Shown: positions 1 through 5,687, numbered from the stretch's first letter. The stretch: DNA of 6,472 nt from a bacterium (GCA_021818075.1 JAKAFD010000042.1:1-6472); one strand, 5' to 3'. Numbers and translations: made by a program. The notes: generated by a model from the sequence alone, not told the origin.

Positions 1-98
1 GCCGCTTTAAACATTTGGTTGATAATCCGAAAAATAAATACCTGCTGAACCAACTGCAACAACTGGCCGACGACAACATAAAAAAATATAGTTTATAA
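1..98 (+). CDS. C-terminal end of an unidentified protein (5' end outside window)
   Basis: An open frame starting at base 3 runs from the window edge to a TAA at 96-98 and encodes 31 residues, ending NIKKYSL. It is rich in Asn, Gln, Lys and Leu and has the look of a charged helical C-terminus (LLNQLQQLADDN). The other two forward frames are stopped early. A strong hairpin terminator follows five bases after the stop, which supports this being a true gene end rather than a chance frame. No motif allows a family assignment. It is the only plus-strand gene seen here and converges on the minus-strand operon. Confidence 0.6.
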   Translation, partial: RFKHLVDNPKNKYLLNQLQQLADDNIKKYSL

Positions 99-102
99 AA
101 TA

Positions 103-138
103 AAAAAATCGCCTCGCCAATTGGCGGGGCGATTTTTT
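103..138. terminator. Bidirectional Rho-independent terminator
   Basis: Bases 103-118 pair with 123-138 around an AATT loop. The stem is 16 bp: the 10 bp next to the loop are GC-rich with one G-U wobble, and the 6 outer pairs are A-T. The A-run on the left and T-run on the right give a U-tail on either strand. It sits between the plus-strand gene ending at 98 and the minus-strand gene ending at 144, so one hairpin can serve both converging transcripts. Confidence 0.9.
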
Positions 139-143
139 ATTGC

Positions 144-1607
144 TTATTGCTGGTTAACGCATTTATTATCCATACAATCCAGGGGCGGCTGGCATTCGCC
201 GCACAACAGTACGCCGCCGCAGCCGTCGTCTAAACGGCCGCACTCCGCTCCCCGGCCTTGGCAAGTAACCGGATTGCAGATTTTAATTTGACCGTTCACC
301 GAACCGGTATGGCCTAAAACATCCTTAATGGAAAAAGTCACATTAAAAGTATCGTAAGTTTTATTGCCGGTTAAATTAACTGACCGGGCGCTGATGGACC
401 GGGTATCTTCATCGCCGTTAGGCACTTTTTGTACATTCAGTTGATTATAGTTATAATCCCAGCGCCAGCCGCGATTATACCAATCGGCCCAGTCGGCGCT
501 TAAAGTTAAAGTGTCCCAATCCAAGGGGTACTGGCTTTGGACCGTAAAATAATCTTTAAACGGCTGGCCGGACTTGCTGCGGAAGCTGCCTAAAATAATG
601 GCTGGCGCCGTCTCGCTGACCGCGTTGACATACTGGTCGCAGCGATGTTCTTCCGGCAAACCCTGAAAGGGCGTCTCAAAATTGGCGCACAAACGATACT
701 GGTCGCTCTTGGCGTTATATTCATAAAAAAAGGCTAAACTGTCCGGCGGGAAAACGGTCGGATTTTTTAAATTGGTGGCGAATTTTTTGGTGTTTTCATC
801 CCAGCAGGTAACGGGGTCAAAACCGGGGCAGGCCCCCAAGCGATTAACCGGGTCCAGCGGCAAACTGTAACCCAATTTTTTGCCCAAAGTTTCGTTCCAG
901 CTGGGCCAGACCGAAATTGTTTTGTCGGGCAAATAAGAACCGGACGGCAAACTGGGAAATTGTTTATTCTTGTCATGATAAGCGTTGAGCGCCAAACGCG
1001 CCTGGCGCAAGTCGGCCATTCTTTTCACATCGCGAATCAGCTGGGCTTTGCGGCTGGAACAATATTGGTTGTTGGGGCAGTCGCTGGACAGCAAACAATG
1101 TTTAACGCAGACATTATTCTCGCAGGCGTAATCGGCAAACTGGCCGCTGCACGGCGTAGTCCCGTCGCAGCTTTGCTGGCTGGACGGCCGGCAGACGCCG
1201 CTGCCGGTGCGGTCAATCAATTCGGTATTGAACTGCCAATAGTTTAAAATTTGGCCGAAAATATCTTGGGTAGCTGTTTCGGCTTCCTGATTATAAGAAA
1301 TAATATAAATGTTGGTGTAAATAGTGGCGTTGTCGGTCTCGTCCGACAAATTGGCGGCACTGACATAAACCGTGCGGCCGTCGCGCACCGCCTCATAGCC
1401 GTCCACAATTAAAGATTGCGGCGCGCCCTTAATATTCACATTGCCGTTATACCAAGACAAGGGCGACAAATGTTCGGTGTTGGGCATGACTCTGATGGCG
1501 ATAGCATCGGGCGAAGGATTAGCGGCGGCCTGGGCCGGCAAAGCAAACCAGCCAGCAATTAATGCTAAGCTCAGTAAAAGTATGTTTTTTCTGAAAAACC
1601 GCAACAT
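144..1607 (-). CDS. Sec-secreted cysteine-rich multi-module protein with pilin-like segment, function unknown
   Basis: The 487-residue protein begins with a clear Sec signal peptide: basic MLRFFRKN, a hydrophobic core at 9-22, and a likely cleavage after the AQA/AA near residues 26-29. Residues about 34-130 form a domain with SLIVDGYEAVRDGRTVYVS and YTNIYIISYNQ, a pattern I associate from memory with uncharacterised CPR proteins. Residues 139-183 hold eight cysteines. Residues about 190-300 resemble the post-helix part of type IV pilin/GspG-like proteins (DVKRMADLRQARLALNAY, FPSLPSG, LPLDPVNRLG) but lack a prepilin N-terminus. Residues 444-483 hold eight more cysteines in a C..C..CG..DGCGG.L.CG.C..P..C pattern typical of secreted disulfide-rich modules. 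The total is 20 Cys. It is the last gene of the operon, 13 nt after mutM. No Shine-Dalgarno is visible before the ATG. The role is probably extracellular or cell-surface; the exact function is unknown. Confidence 0.85.
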   Translation of the reverse strand: MLRFFRKNILLLSLALIAGWFALPAQAAANPSPDAIAIRVMPNTEHLSPLSWYNGNVNIKGAPQSLIVDGYEAVRDGRTVYVSAANLSDETDNATIYTNIYIISYNQEAETATQDIFGQILNYWQFNTELIDRTGSGVCRPSSQQSCDGTTPCSGQFADYACENNVCVKHCLLSSDCPNNQYCSSRKAQLIRDVKRMADLRQARLALNAYHDKNKQFPSLPSGSYLPDKTISVWPSWNETLGKKLGYSLPLDPVNRLGACPGFDPVTCWDENTKKFATNLKNPTVFPPDSLAFFYEYNAKSDQYRLCANFETPFQGLPEEHRCDQYVNAVSETAPAIILGSFRSKSGQPFKDYFTVQSQYPLDWDTLTLSADWADWYNRGWRWDYNYNQLNVQKVPNGDEDTRSISARSVNLTGNKTYDTFNVTFSIKDVLGHTGSVNGQIKICNPVTCQGRGAECGRLDDGCGGVLLCGECQPPLDCMDNKCVNQQ

Positions 1608-1620
1608 GGTTAATGTAAAA

Positions 1621-2508
1621 TTATTTTTGGCAGTGATTGCACCAATGAGTGCCTCTGCCGGCTAATTTGGTTTTACTAAGGGGTCTGCCGCAACGCGGAC
1701 ATGATTGGCCGCCGCGCCCGTAAACTTTTAATTTGGCAATGAAATTACCTTTAGCACCGCTGGCATCGCGATAATCGCTAAACGAGGTGCCCCGATGTTT
1801 GATGGATAGCCGCAAAACTTGTTTAATGGCTTTGGCTAAGGCCGACCAATCCTTGGTCCGCACTTGGCCAACCAGCCGGCTCGGCTTAATCCGGCTCAAC
1901 CACAGCGCCTCATCGGCGTAAATGTTGCCGATGCCGGCAATCTTAGTCTGGTCCAAGAGCGCTGTTTTAATTTTACTCCTGGCCTTAGTGTCGAGCAACT
2001 CTTGCAATTTTTTACCGGTAAACTGCGGCGATAAGGGCTCTTGGCCTAAACGGCCGAAACTGACGGCTAGCTCGTCCGCGGCTGCTATTTTTAACCAGCC
2101 GAATTTTCTGATATCGTTAAAAAATAATTGGCTGCCGTCCGTGAAATAAAAAATCGCTCGCGTAAATTTATTGGGTAGAGATTGCCCCACTCCGATAATC
2201 GGATGTCCGCCCACGATTATTTTTTGCTTCCGGCCTGCCCTAAGCGAAGTCGAAGGGTGGCGCCAAATCAACTGACCGGTCATTTTTAAATGAATAACAA
2301 TATGCTCGCCGCCCGCTAAATCAAAAATCAATTGCTTGCCGCGCCGCCAGACCTTAATAATTTTTTGTCCGACCACGCGCCGCCGCCACTGGGCCAAACT
2401 GACATTGATGGCTCCGGCATAAAGCAGCTTAAAAGCTTTAATTTTAGCGCCCGGCAAAGTGGCGGCCAAATCTCGGACAATAGTTTCCACTTCCGGCAGT
2501 TCCGGCAT
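1621..2508 (-). CDS. mutM: Formamidopyrimidine-DNA glycosylase (Fpg/MutM)
   Basis: Base-excision repair enzyme that removes 8-oxoguanine and formamidopyrimidines and nicks the abasic site (N-glycosylase/AP lyase). The start is diagnostic: MPELPEVETI, with the catalytic Pro2 and Glu3. Lys58 in RRGKQL matches the family's conserved lysine. HLKMTGQL (73-80) and NDIRKFG (131-137) supply the Met, Arg and Phe that probe the DNA helix. The helix-two-turn-helix contains IAGIGNIYADEALW (190-203). The C-terminus is a C-x2-C-x16-C-x2-C zinc finger (Cys270, 273, 290, 293) with GRGTHWCNHCQK at the end. At 295 residues it is longer than the usual ~270, owing to extra sequence at about 83-113 that includes an in-frame repeat encoding PSTSLRAG. 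The start lies 4 nt after the kinase stop, so the two genes are probably translationally coupled. All key residues are intact. Confidence 0.97.
   Translation of the reverse strand: MPELPEVETIVRDLAATLPGAKIKAFKLLYAGAINVSLAQWRRRVVGQKIIKVWRRGKQLIFDLAGGEHIVIHLKMTGQLIWRHPSTSLRAGRKQKIIVGGHPIIGVGQSLPNKFTRAIFYFTDGSQLFFNDIRKFGWLKIAAADELAVSFGRLGQEPLSPQFTGKKLQELLDTKARSKIKTALLDQTKIAGIGNIYADEALWLSRIKPSRLVGQVRTKDWSALAKAIKQVLRLSIKHRGTSFSDYRDASGAKGNFIAKLKVYGRGGQSCPRCGRPLSKTKLAGRGTHWCNHCQK
2234..2260 (-). repeat. Dispersed repeat inserted in frame within mutM (encodes PSTSLRAG)
   Basis: The minus strand reads CCACCCTTCGACTTCGCTTA followed by GGGCAGG. This matches, from memory, a short repeat with core CCCTTCGACTTCGCTCAGGG that is scattered through many environmental bacterial genomes and often appears in predicted proteins as STSLRAG. 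The ends CCCT...AGGG can pair. Here it encodes residues 84-92 of MutM (HPSTSLRAG) without breaking the frame, in the loop after HLKMTGQLIWR and before the KQKIIVGGHPI segment. Recognition as a repeat family rests on memory, since only one copy lies in this window. Confidence 0.65.
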
Positions 2509-2512
2509 AAAT

Positions 2513-3541
2513 TTATCTTTTTTTCTTTTTAGCCTGCTTAGCGTACAACCTGGCCAAACGCGGCAAATCGCGCTGGCTTAAGAGGCCGTTTTGCGCGCCC
2601 TGCTGGCTTAAACAAGCGGCGGCATTGTGCGCGGCCAAGAATAAGGCTTGTCTGATGTCTTTATATAAAATTAAGCCGGTAACAAAACTGGAGCCGAAAG
2701 CGTCGCCCAAACCAGTGGTATCCTCCCGCCGTTTGGGTTTGATGATTTCCTGAAAATAAAGTTCTTTGCCGTCGTAGGCATAAGCGCCGTGTTCGCCGTT
2801 AGTGACGACCACGATGGCCGGGCCCCAGGCGTGAATGGCGCGCAGCAAATTTTCCGTACCGGCAAAAAAGTCATAAGATTTGCCGGAGTGATCGCGATGA
2901 CTAACCACCAGCTTGATGGCCTCGTCTTTATTCATGGTCAGGACCGTGGTTTTTTTAAAATACTTGGCCAAAACGCGATGACCGGCCGCCAATTGCAGTT
3001 CGCCCGGATTCCAGGCGACTTTAGTACCGTCCACCACGGCGAAAATTCTGTCCAAGTCCGTTTCCCAGCTGCCGGAAAAACTGGTAACAAACAACCAGGG
3101 CGCTTGTTTCAAAGCCCGCTGGTCGCTTAAGGAAATTTCCAGCCAGGAATTGGCGGCGCGATGGGAAAAGGCCACATGTTCTTTGTTGGCGCCGATAACG
3201 ATAAAAGAAAAACCGGAAATATCGTGATTGATGCGTTTCAGCAAACTAGTGTCAACCCGGCGTTTTTTTAAATTGGCCACGATTTTTTTGCCGCGCTCAT
3301 CATTGCCGTAAGTAATCATACCGGCCACTTTCAGGCCCAGCGCCGCAAAACTAACCGCCGTATTGGCCGCGCCGCCGCCGAAAGTCATGGCCACTTTTTT
3401 AATGTCAATTTTGGTGCCGTAATCAAAGGCCAGCAACTGATTGCCGGACGGGTTCAGTTTATTTTCCAATATCTGATAATCGTCAACGTAAAAGTTTATA
3501 TCCTCGGTCGCCCCGCCGATAGTAATAACGTCGTATTTCAT
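2513..3541 (-). CDS. PfkB/ribokinase-family carbohydrate or nucleoside kinase
   Basis: A 342-residue cytoplasmic kinase of the ribokinase fold that transfers ATP phosphate to a sugar or nucleoside hydroxyl. The N-terminal strand VITIGGATEDIN is followed by PfkB signature 1, TFGGGAANTAVSFAALGLKV (53-72), with the substrate-binding Gly-Gly. WNPGELQL (177-184) and LTMNKDEA (201-208) are the usual central motifs. VVTNGEHGAYAY (245-256) is followed by signature 2, DTTGLGDAFGSSFVTG (274-289), with the catalytic base Asp280. The anion-hole motif is GLGD rather than the common GAGD. The C-terminus is a basic tail, KQAKKKKR. Substrate cannot be told from sequence: ribose, fructose, adenosine and related compounds are all possible. 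It is the first gene of the kinase-mutM-secreted protein operon. It has no obvious Shine-Dalgarno; the ATG start is supported by the Rossmann-like start and an upstream promoter candidate. Confidence 0.93.
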   Translation of the reverse strand: MKYDVITIGGATEDINFYVDDYQILENKLNPSGNQLLAFDYGTKIDIKKVAMTFGGGAANTAVSFAALGLKVAGMITYGNDERGKKIVANLKKRRVDTSLLKRINHDISGFSFIVIGANKEHVAFSHRAANSWLEISLSDQRALKQAPWLFVTSFSGSWETDLDRIFAVVDGTKVAWNPGELQLAAGHRVLAKYFKKTTVLTMNKDEAIKLVVSHRDHSGKSYDFFAGTENLLRAIHAWGPAIVVVTNGEHGAYAYDGKELYFQEIIKPKRREDTTGLGDAFGSSFVTGLILYKDIRQALFLAAHNAAACLSQQGAQNGLLSQRDLPRLARLYAKQAKKKKR

Positions 3542-3581
3542 ACTATAAGATAACCAAGTTTTCTACTCGGATGATGATTAT

Positions 3582-3609
3582 ATTATAACACGAAAACTAA
3601 AAATTCCAA
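3582..3609 (-). promoter_or_regulatory. Candidate sigma-70-type promoter for the kinase-mutM operon
   Basis: On the minus strand a perfect -10 TATAAT (3587-3582) is preceded after 16 nt by TTGGAA (3609-3604), a 4/6 match to TTGACA. Transcription would start near 3575, leaving a leader of about 33 nt before the ATG at 3541. The surroundings are AT-rich, so chance matches are possible. The position upstream of the first operon gene and downstream of the previous gene's terminator supports it. Confidence 0.5.
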
Positions 3610-3693
3610 ATCATAAGTTACATGCTACAAATAAATCCCAGGCTCCGAGTTCCAAACTATATAATGCGCCAATAATAAATTTAAATTTGGGAA

Positions 3694-3730
3694 ATAAAAA
3701 AGTCCTAAGATACAAAGCATCAAAGGACTT
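3694..3730 (-). terminator. Rho-independent terminator of the AT-rich unknown gene
   Basis: Bases 3700-3706 (AAGTCCT) pair with 3724-3730 (AGGACTT). Inside, GAT (3709-3711) pairs with ATC (3719-3721) around a 7-nt loop, separated by a symmetric AA/AA internal loop. On the minus strand the stem is followed by CTTTTTTATTT, a good U-tract. It lies 33 nt downstream of the stop at 3764 and isolates that gene from the kinase operon. Confidence 0.75.
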
Positions 3731-3763
3731 GAATGATTTGAGGTCTGAAATTAAATAACAAAA

Positions 3764-4537
3764 TTATTGATAATCATAATCAAATAGCGCTACGTACGTA
3801 CCGGACATTAAAATTCTTCTATCCGATCTAAAGAGCCACTGCCAGCATTTACCATCCCAAAATAATTCGGGATAGTAGTCGCCTGGATCAATCCCACTCA
3901 ATTGCATTTTAACTGGTATCACAATTGTCCTGTACAGACTATTTTTTATTTCGTTTAAACTATTTGAGTCTGTTACCAACATTTGATGCAGAGCGCCGAT
4001 TATGAACAGGCCAATTTGTCCCCCAAGTTTTTCGATTAAATCTGAGACGGTGTCAACGGACTCTATGGTCGGAACAATTTTTAATGTTGCCTTATTCGGA
4101 ACGACCACTGATTCGTTGACTTTTAAATATTTGTCTTTAAGACATTTGTCCACAGAACCATATTTAAATTCTGCACCGTCCCTGATTCTCTCATTAAAAG
4201 AAAATGCCTTGTCAATACTTATCTCTTTTTCTAATAACGGCTTGCCGAATATCTTATATTGGCTGATTTTAAATTTGCCATTATTGTTGAGAAAATTTTC
4301 AAAGGCACTAATACTTACTATCGTTCCATAATTAACATGTCTGAACAAGGTGATTTGTAAGTGAAGAAATTTTTCAAAATCAACAACATTTGAATCGCCT
4401 AAACTTGATTCTCTGCCATAGATACCAAGGAATTTTTCTGTATCTTCAAGACTAACGCTGCCTTGAAGAATTTTTTGCAACCAATTAATCTGTAACTTAG
4501 TCAATTTGGCCGTTTTTTCGTTGAGATTTTTAACCAT
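3764..4537 (-). CDS. Hypothetical protein, AT-rich, own transcription unit
   Basis: A 257-residue protein of no family I can name. It has no signal peptide or clear membrane segment and is probably cytoplasmic. The N-terminus is helical and charged (NLNEKTAKLTKLQINWLQKILQG). The middle is mixed (GKFKISQYKIFGKPLL, KATLKIVPT). A hydrophobic stretch near 175-188 (GGQIGLFIIGALHQM) could be a buried helix. The C-terminus is aromatic (LFWDGKCWQWLFRSDRRILMSGTYVALFDYDYQ region, 225-257). The layout recalls uncharacterised ~200-260 residue CPR proteins that occur as many paralogues per genome and end in a Trp/Arg-rich strand pair, but this is from memory and weak. By eye, sampled lines are about 30-35% GC, against 40-52% in the neighbours. 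It is the only gene here with a strong Shine-Dalgarno (AAGGAG, 8-nt spacing) and has its own promoter and terminator, which together suggest an independent cassette. Confidence 0.8.
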   Translation of the reverse strand: MVKNLNEKTAKLTKLQINWLQKILQGSVSLEDTEKFLGIYGRESSLGDSNVVDFEKFLHLQITLFRHVNYGTIVSISAFENFLNNNGKFKISQYKIFGKPLLEKEISIDKAFSFNERIRDGAEFKYGSVDKCLKDKYLKVNESVVVPNKATLKIVPTIESVDTVSDLIEKLGGQIGLFIIGALHQMLVTDSNSLNEIKNSLYRTIVIPVKMQLSGIDPGDYYPELFWDGKCWQWLFRSDRRILMSGTYVALFDYDYQ

Positions 4538-4545
4538 TGTTGCGT

Positions 4546-4551
4546 CTCCTT
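4546..4551 (-). promoter_or_regulatory. Strong Shine-Dalgarno AAGGAG
   Basis: AAGGAG on the minus strand ends 8 nt before the ATG at 4537, close to the ideal spacing. It fixes the start of the AT-rich gene. It also stands out because the kinase, mutM, secreted-protein and DUF4340 genes show no comparable site. Confidence 0.85.
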
Positions 4552-4571
4552 AATTGTTAAAAAACTAATTG

Positions 4572-4584
4572 TAGCATTTTGCTA
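4572..4584. repeat. Small inverted repeat at the predicted transcription start
   Basis: TAGCA (4572-4576) and TGCTA (4580-4584) form a perfect 5-bp inverted repeat around TTT. It begins about 8 nt downstream of the predicted -10 box, so it would occupy roughly +1 to +13 of the AT-rich gene's transcript. It could be an operator half-site pair or a 5' mRNA hairpin. Chance is possible at this size. Confidence 0.4.
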
Positions 4585-4591
4585 TGGCTTA

Positions 4592-4620
4592 GATATAACT
4601 TATTTCGTACAATTTGTCAA
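4592..4620 (-). promoter_or_regulatory. Consensus-like sigma-70 promoter of the AT-rich gene
   Basis: The minus strand carries a perfect -35 TTGACA (4620-4615), exactly 17 nt of spacer, then TATATC (4597-4592) as a 4/6 -10 box. Transcription would begin near 4585, giving a leader of about 48 nt that contains the strong Shine-Dalgarno. It is the best promoter match seen in the window. Confidence 0.75.
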
Positions 4621-4628
4621 TATTAACC

Positions 4629-4663
4629 AAAAACAGCCAAAATCATCTAAGTTCTCGGCTGTT
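4629..4663 (-). terminator. Hairpin terminator after the DUF4340 gene
   Basis: AACAGCC (4632-4638) pairs with GGCTGTT (4657-4663) around an 18-nt loop. On the minus strand five T follow the stem, ending the gldG/DUF4340 transcript whose stop codon is 26 nt upstream. The plus strand is also followed by T-rich sequence. The loop is long and the U-tract short, so efficiency may be modest. It directly abuts the -35 box of the next gene. Confidence 0.6.
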
Positions 4664-4664
4664 A

Positions 4665-4678
4665 TTTTTCGTTTTTCG
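4665..4678. repeat. Two tandem copies of the 7-mer TTTTTCG
   Basis: TTTTTCG occurs twice back to back between the DUF4340 stop and its terminator, and reads CGAAAAA twice on the minus strand. It is a low-complexity word with a 7-nt period. The same period recurs at 5616-5629 and 5703-5716. Confidence 0.6.
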
Positions 4679-4688
4679 TCATCAGTTT

Positions 4689-5594
4689 TTAACCTCTTAA
4701 ATCTGATAGGCCCACATTTAAAATGTCTATCTGTTCCTTCCTAATTAAATAAACATTATTATTTTGGTCGGTTCTAACATAAACCTCGTCGGCCGACTTG
4801 GCCTGGCCGACAGTTAAAACCCGCTTCAGATTCTGGCCGCCGGCCTCAATAATCAAAGCGCTTTTATCTAAACCGGTTGCCGTCTCCTTAGCGCCGGGCA
4901 AGGAACTAGCGCTTAAATTAGTCATTAAAGACGCAATCTGCGCTACGCGATCCTGCTTGAGTTTGATTTTTTTGTCGCTCACGAGCAGCCAAGAATCATT
5001 TTCTTTAACCAAATTAATCGTCTGGCGGCCGCGCTTAATGGTCAGCTTGGTAATTTCGGCCGGAGCGGTCCAAATCACCATATCGCGCCACTCGGCATAA
5101 TCAAAAGCGCTTCTTAAATCGCCTTTGACTTCGTAGGTAGCCTCCGAGTCAGGCAGCGACAAATAAGTATAATCGGCGCGCGTCAGGCCCAGGCGCCACT
5201 CACCCACTTGCCGGTCGCTTTGAAAAAACTTAACGGTCAGGCCGCTGCCATCAGTTTTAAAATCCGCTTGCGCCGCTTTATTTTGGCTAACCAAAAATAA
5301 AGGGTTGCCGGCAGCCGTCTGCCAAGCCTGATTCATAGCCTCGGTTAATAAGTTATTAACCTGCCAATCGCCGGCGGTTTGTACCTTAAAACGCTGGCCG
5401 TCTCTAATTAAAGTCGTGGCCGTCTCGCCGCGCTTAACGATTATTTTATCAACTTGTTTAAAATTAATATCCGCCAAAAAATTTTTTTCCCGGCTGGCAT
5501 TATTAACGCGCGGCAGCCACCAGAGCTGATAAACGGCGGATAAACCAAGCAGCAGAGCCAAAACTAATAATAAAATAAGATTCTTTTTGGACAT
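4689..5594 (-). CDS. DUF4340 domain membrane-anchored protein, partner of GldG-type ABC transporter
   Basis: A 301-residue protein with a single N-terminal membrane anchor (MSKKNLILLLVLALLLGLSA, residues 1-20, extended to about 26) and an outside-facing domain. The family DUF4340 typically sits after a GldG-like gene of an ABC-2-type exporter, as here; the molecular role is unknown. FDYAEWRDMVIW (164-175) matches the conserved Trp-Arg-Asp motif of the family. The domain looks internally duplicated: VDKIIVKRGETATTLIRDG (48-66) parallels ITKLTIKRGRQTINLVKEN (181-199), and GLTVKFF..GEWRLG (118-136) parallels ALIIEAGG..RVLTVG (246-263). The ATG at 5594 is chosen. A TTG ten codons upstream would keep the frame open, but it lies inside a low-complexity repeat and would put extra hydrophobic residues before the basic MSKK. 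The gene lies 127 nt after gldG and has no visible Shine-Dalgarno. Confidence 0.85.
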   Translation of the reverse strand: MSKKNLILLLVLALLLGLSAVYQLWWLPRVNNASREKNFLADINFKQVDKIIVKRGETATTLIRDGQRFKVQTAGDWQVNNLLTEAMNQAWQTAAGNPLFLVSQNKAAQADFKTDGSGLTVKFFQSDRQVGEWRLGLTRADYTYLSLPDSEATYEVKGDLRSAFDYAEWRDMVIWTAPAEITKLTIKRGRQTINLVKENDSWLLVSDKKIKLKQDRVAQIASLMTNLSASSLPGAKETATGLDKSALIIEAGGQNLKRVLTVGQAKSADEVYVRTDQNNNVYLIRKEQIDILNVGLSDLRG

Positions 5595-5639
5595 AATCAA
5601 TAAAATTAAAAATGCAAAAGTCAAAAGTCAAAATTATGG

Positions 5640-5654
5640 TATCGCTTCGCGATA
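5640..5654. repeat. Perfect hairpin with GCGAAGC core
   Basis: TATCGC (5640-5645) and GCGATA (5649-5654) pair perfectly around TTC. On the minus strand the apex reads GCGAAGC, known in single-stranded DNA as an unusually stable mini-hairpin. No U-tract follows on either side, so it is not a classical terminator. Confidence 0.65.
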
Positions 5655-5664
5655 GATAAATTAA

Positions 5665-5687
5665 TTGCGAGCAAAGCGAGCTCGTAA
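5665..5687. repeat. Second hairpin, CGAGC/GCTCG stem
   Basis: CGAGC (5668-5672) pairs with GCTCG (5680-5684) around a 7-nt loop. The stem extends by a G-T wobble and two A-T pairs to 5665-5687. It lies 10 nt from the first hairpin and also lacks a terminator-like U-tract. It may stabilise or process the gldG-DUF4340 mRNA, or be part of the repeat element. Confidence 0.55.

Noticed and set aside
960..1247. Plus-strand open frame of 95 codons opposite the secreted-protein gene
   Set aside because: It is antisense to a gene with clear signal peptide and cysteine motifs, has no start signal, and its protein has no recognisable features.
2789..3130. Plus-strand open frame of 113 codons opposite the kinase gene
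   Set aside because: Shadow of the PfkB gene; the real frame carries both PfkB signatures.
4002..4331. Plus-strand open frame of 109 codons opposite the AT-rich gene
   Set aside because: The minus-strand frame has a promoter, Shine-Dalgarno and terminator; the plus frame has none of these and is Leu/Ser-rich as expected of an antisense shadow.
5595..5624. TTG start giving the DUF4340 protein ten extra residues (MTFAFLILLI)
   Set aside because: The extension lies in a low-complexity repeat, lacks a ribosome site, and would add hydrophobic residues before the basic MSKK that starts a normal membrane anchor.
5640..5687. The two hairpins as a terminator between gldG and the DUF4340 gene
   Set aside because: Neither stem is followed by a U-tract on the minus strand, and the two genes are expected to be co-expressed.
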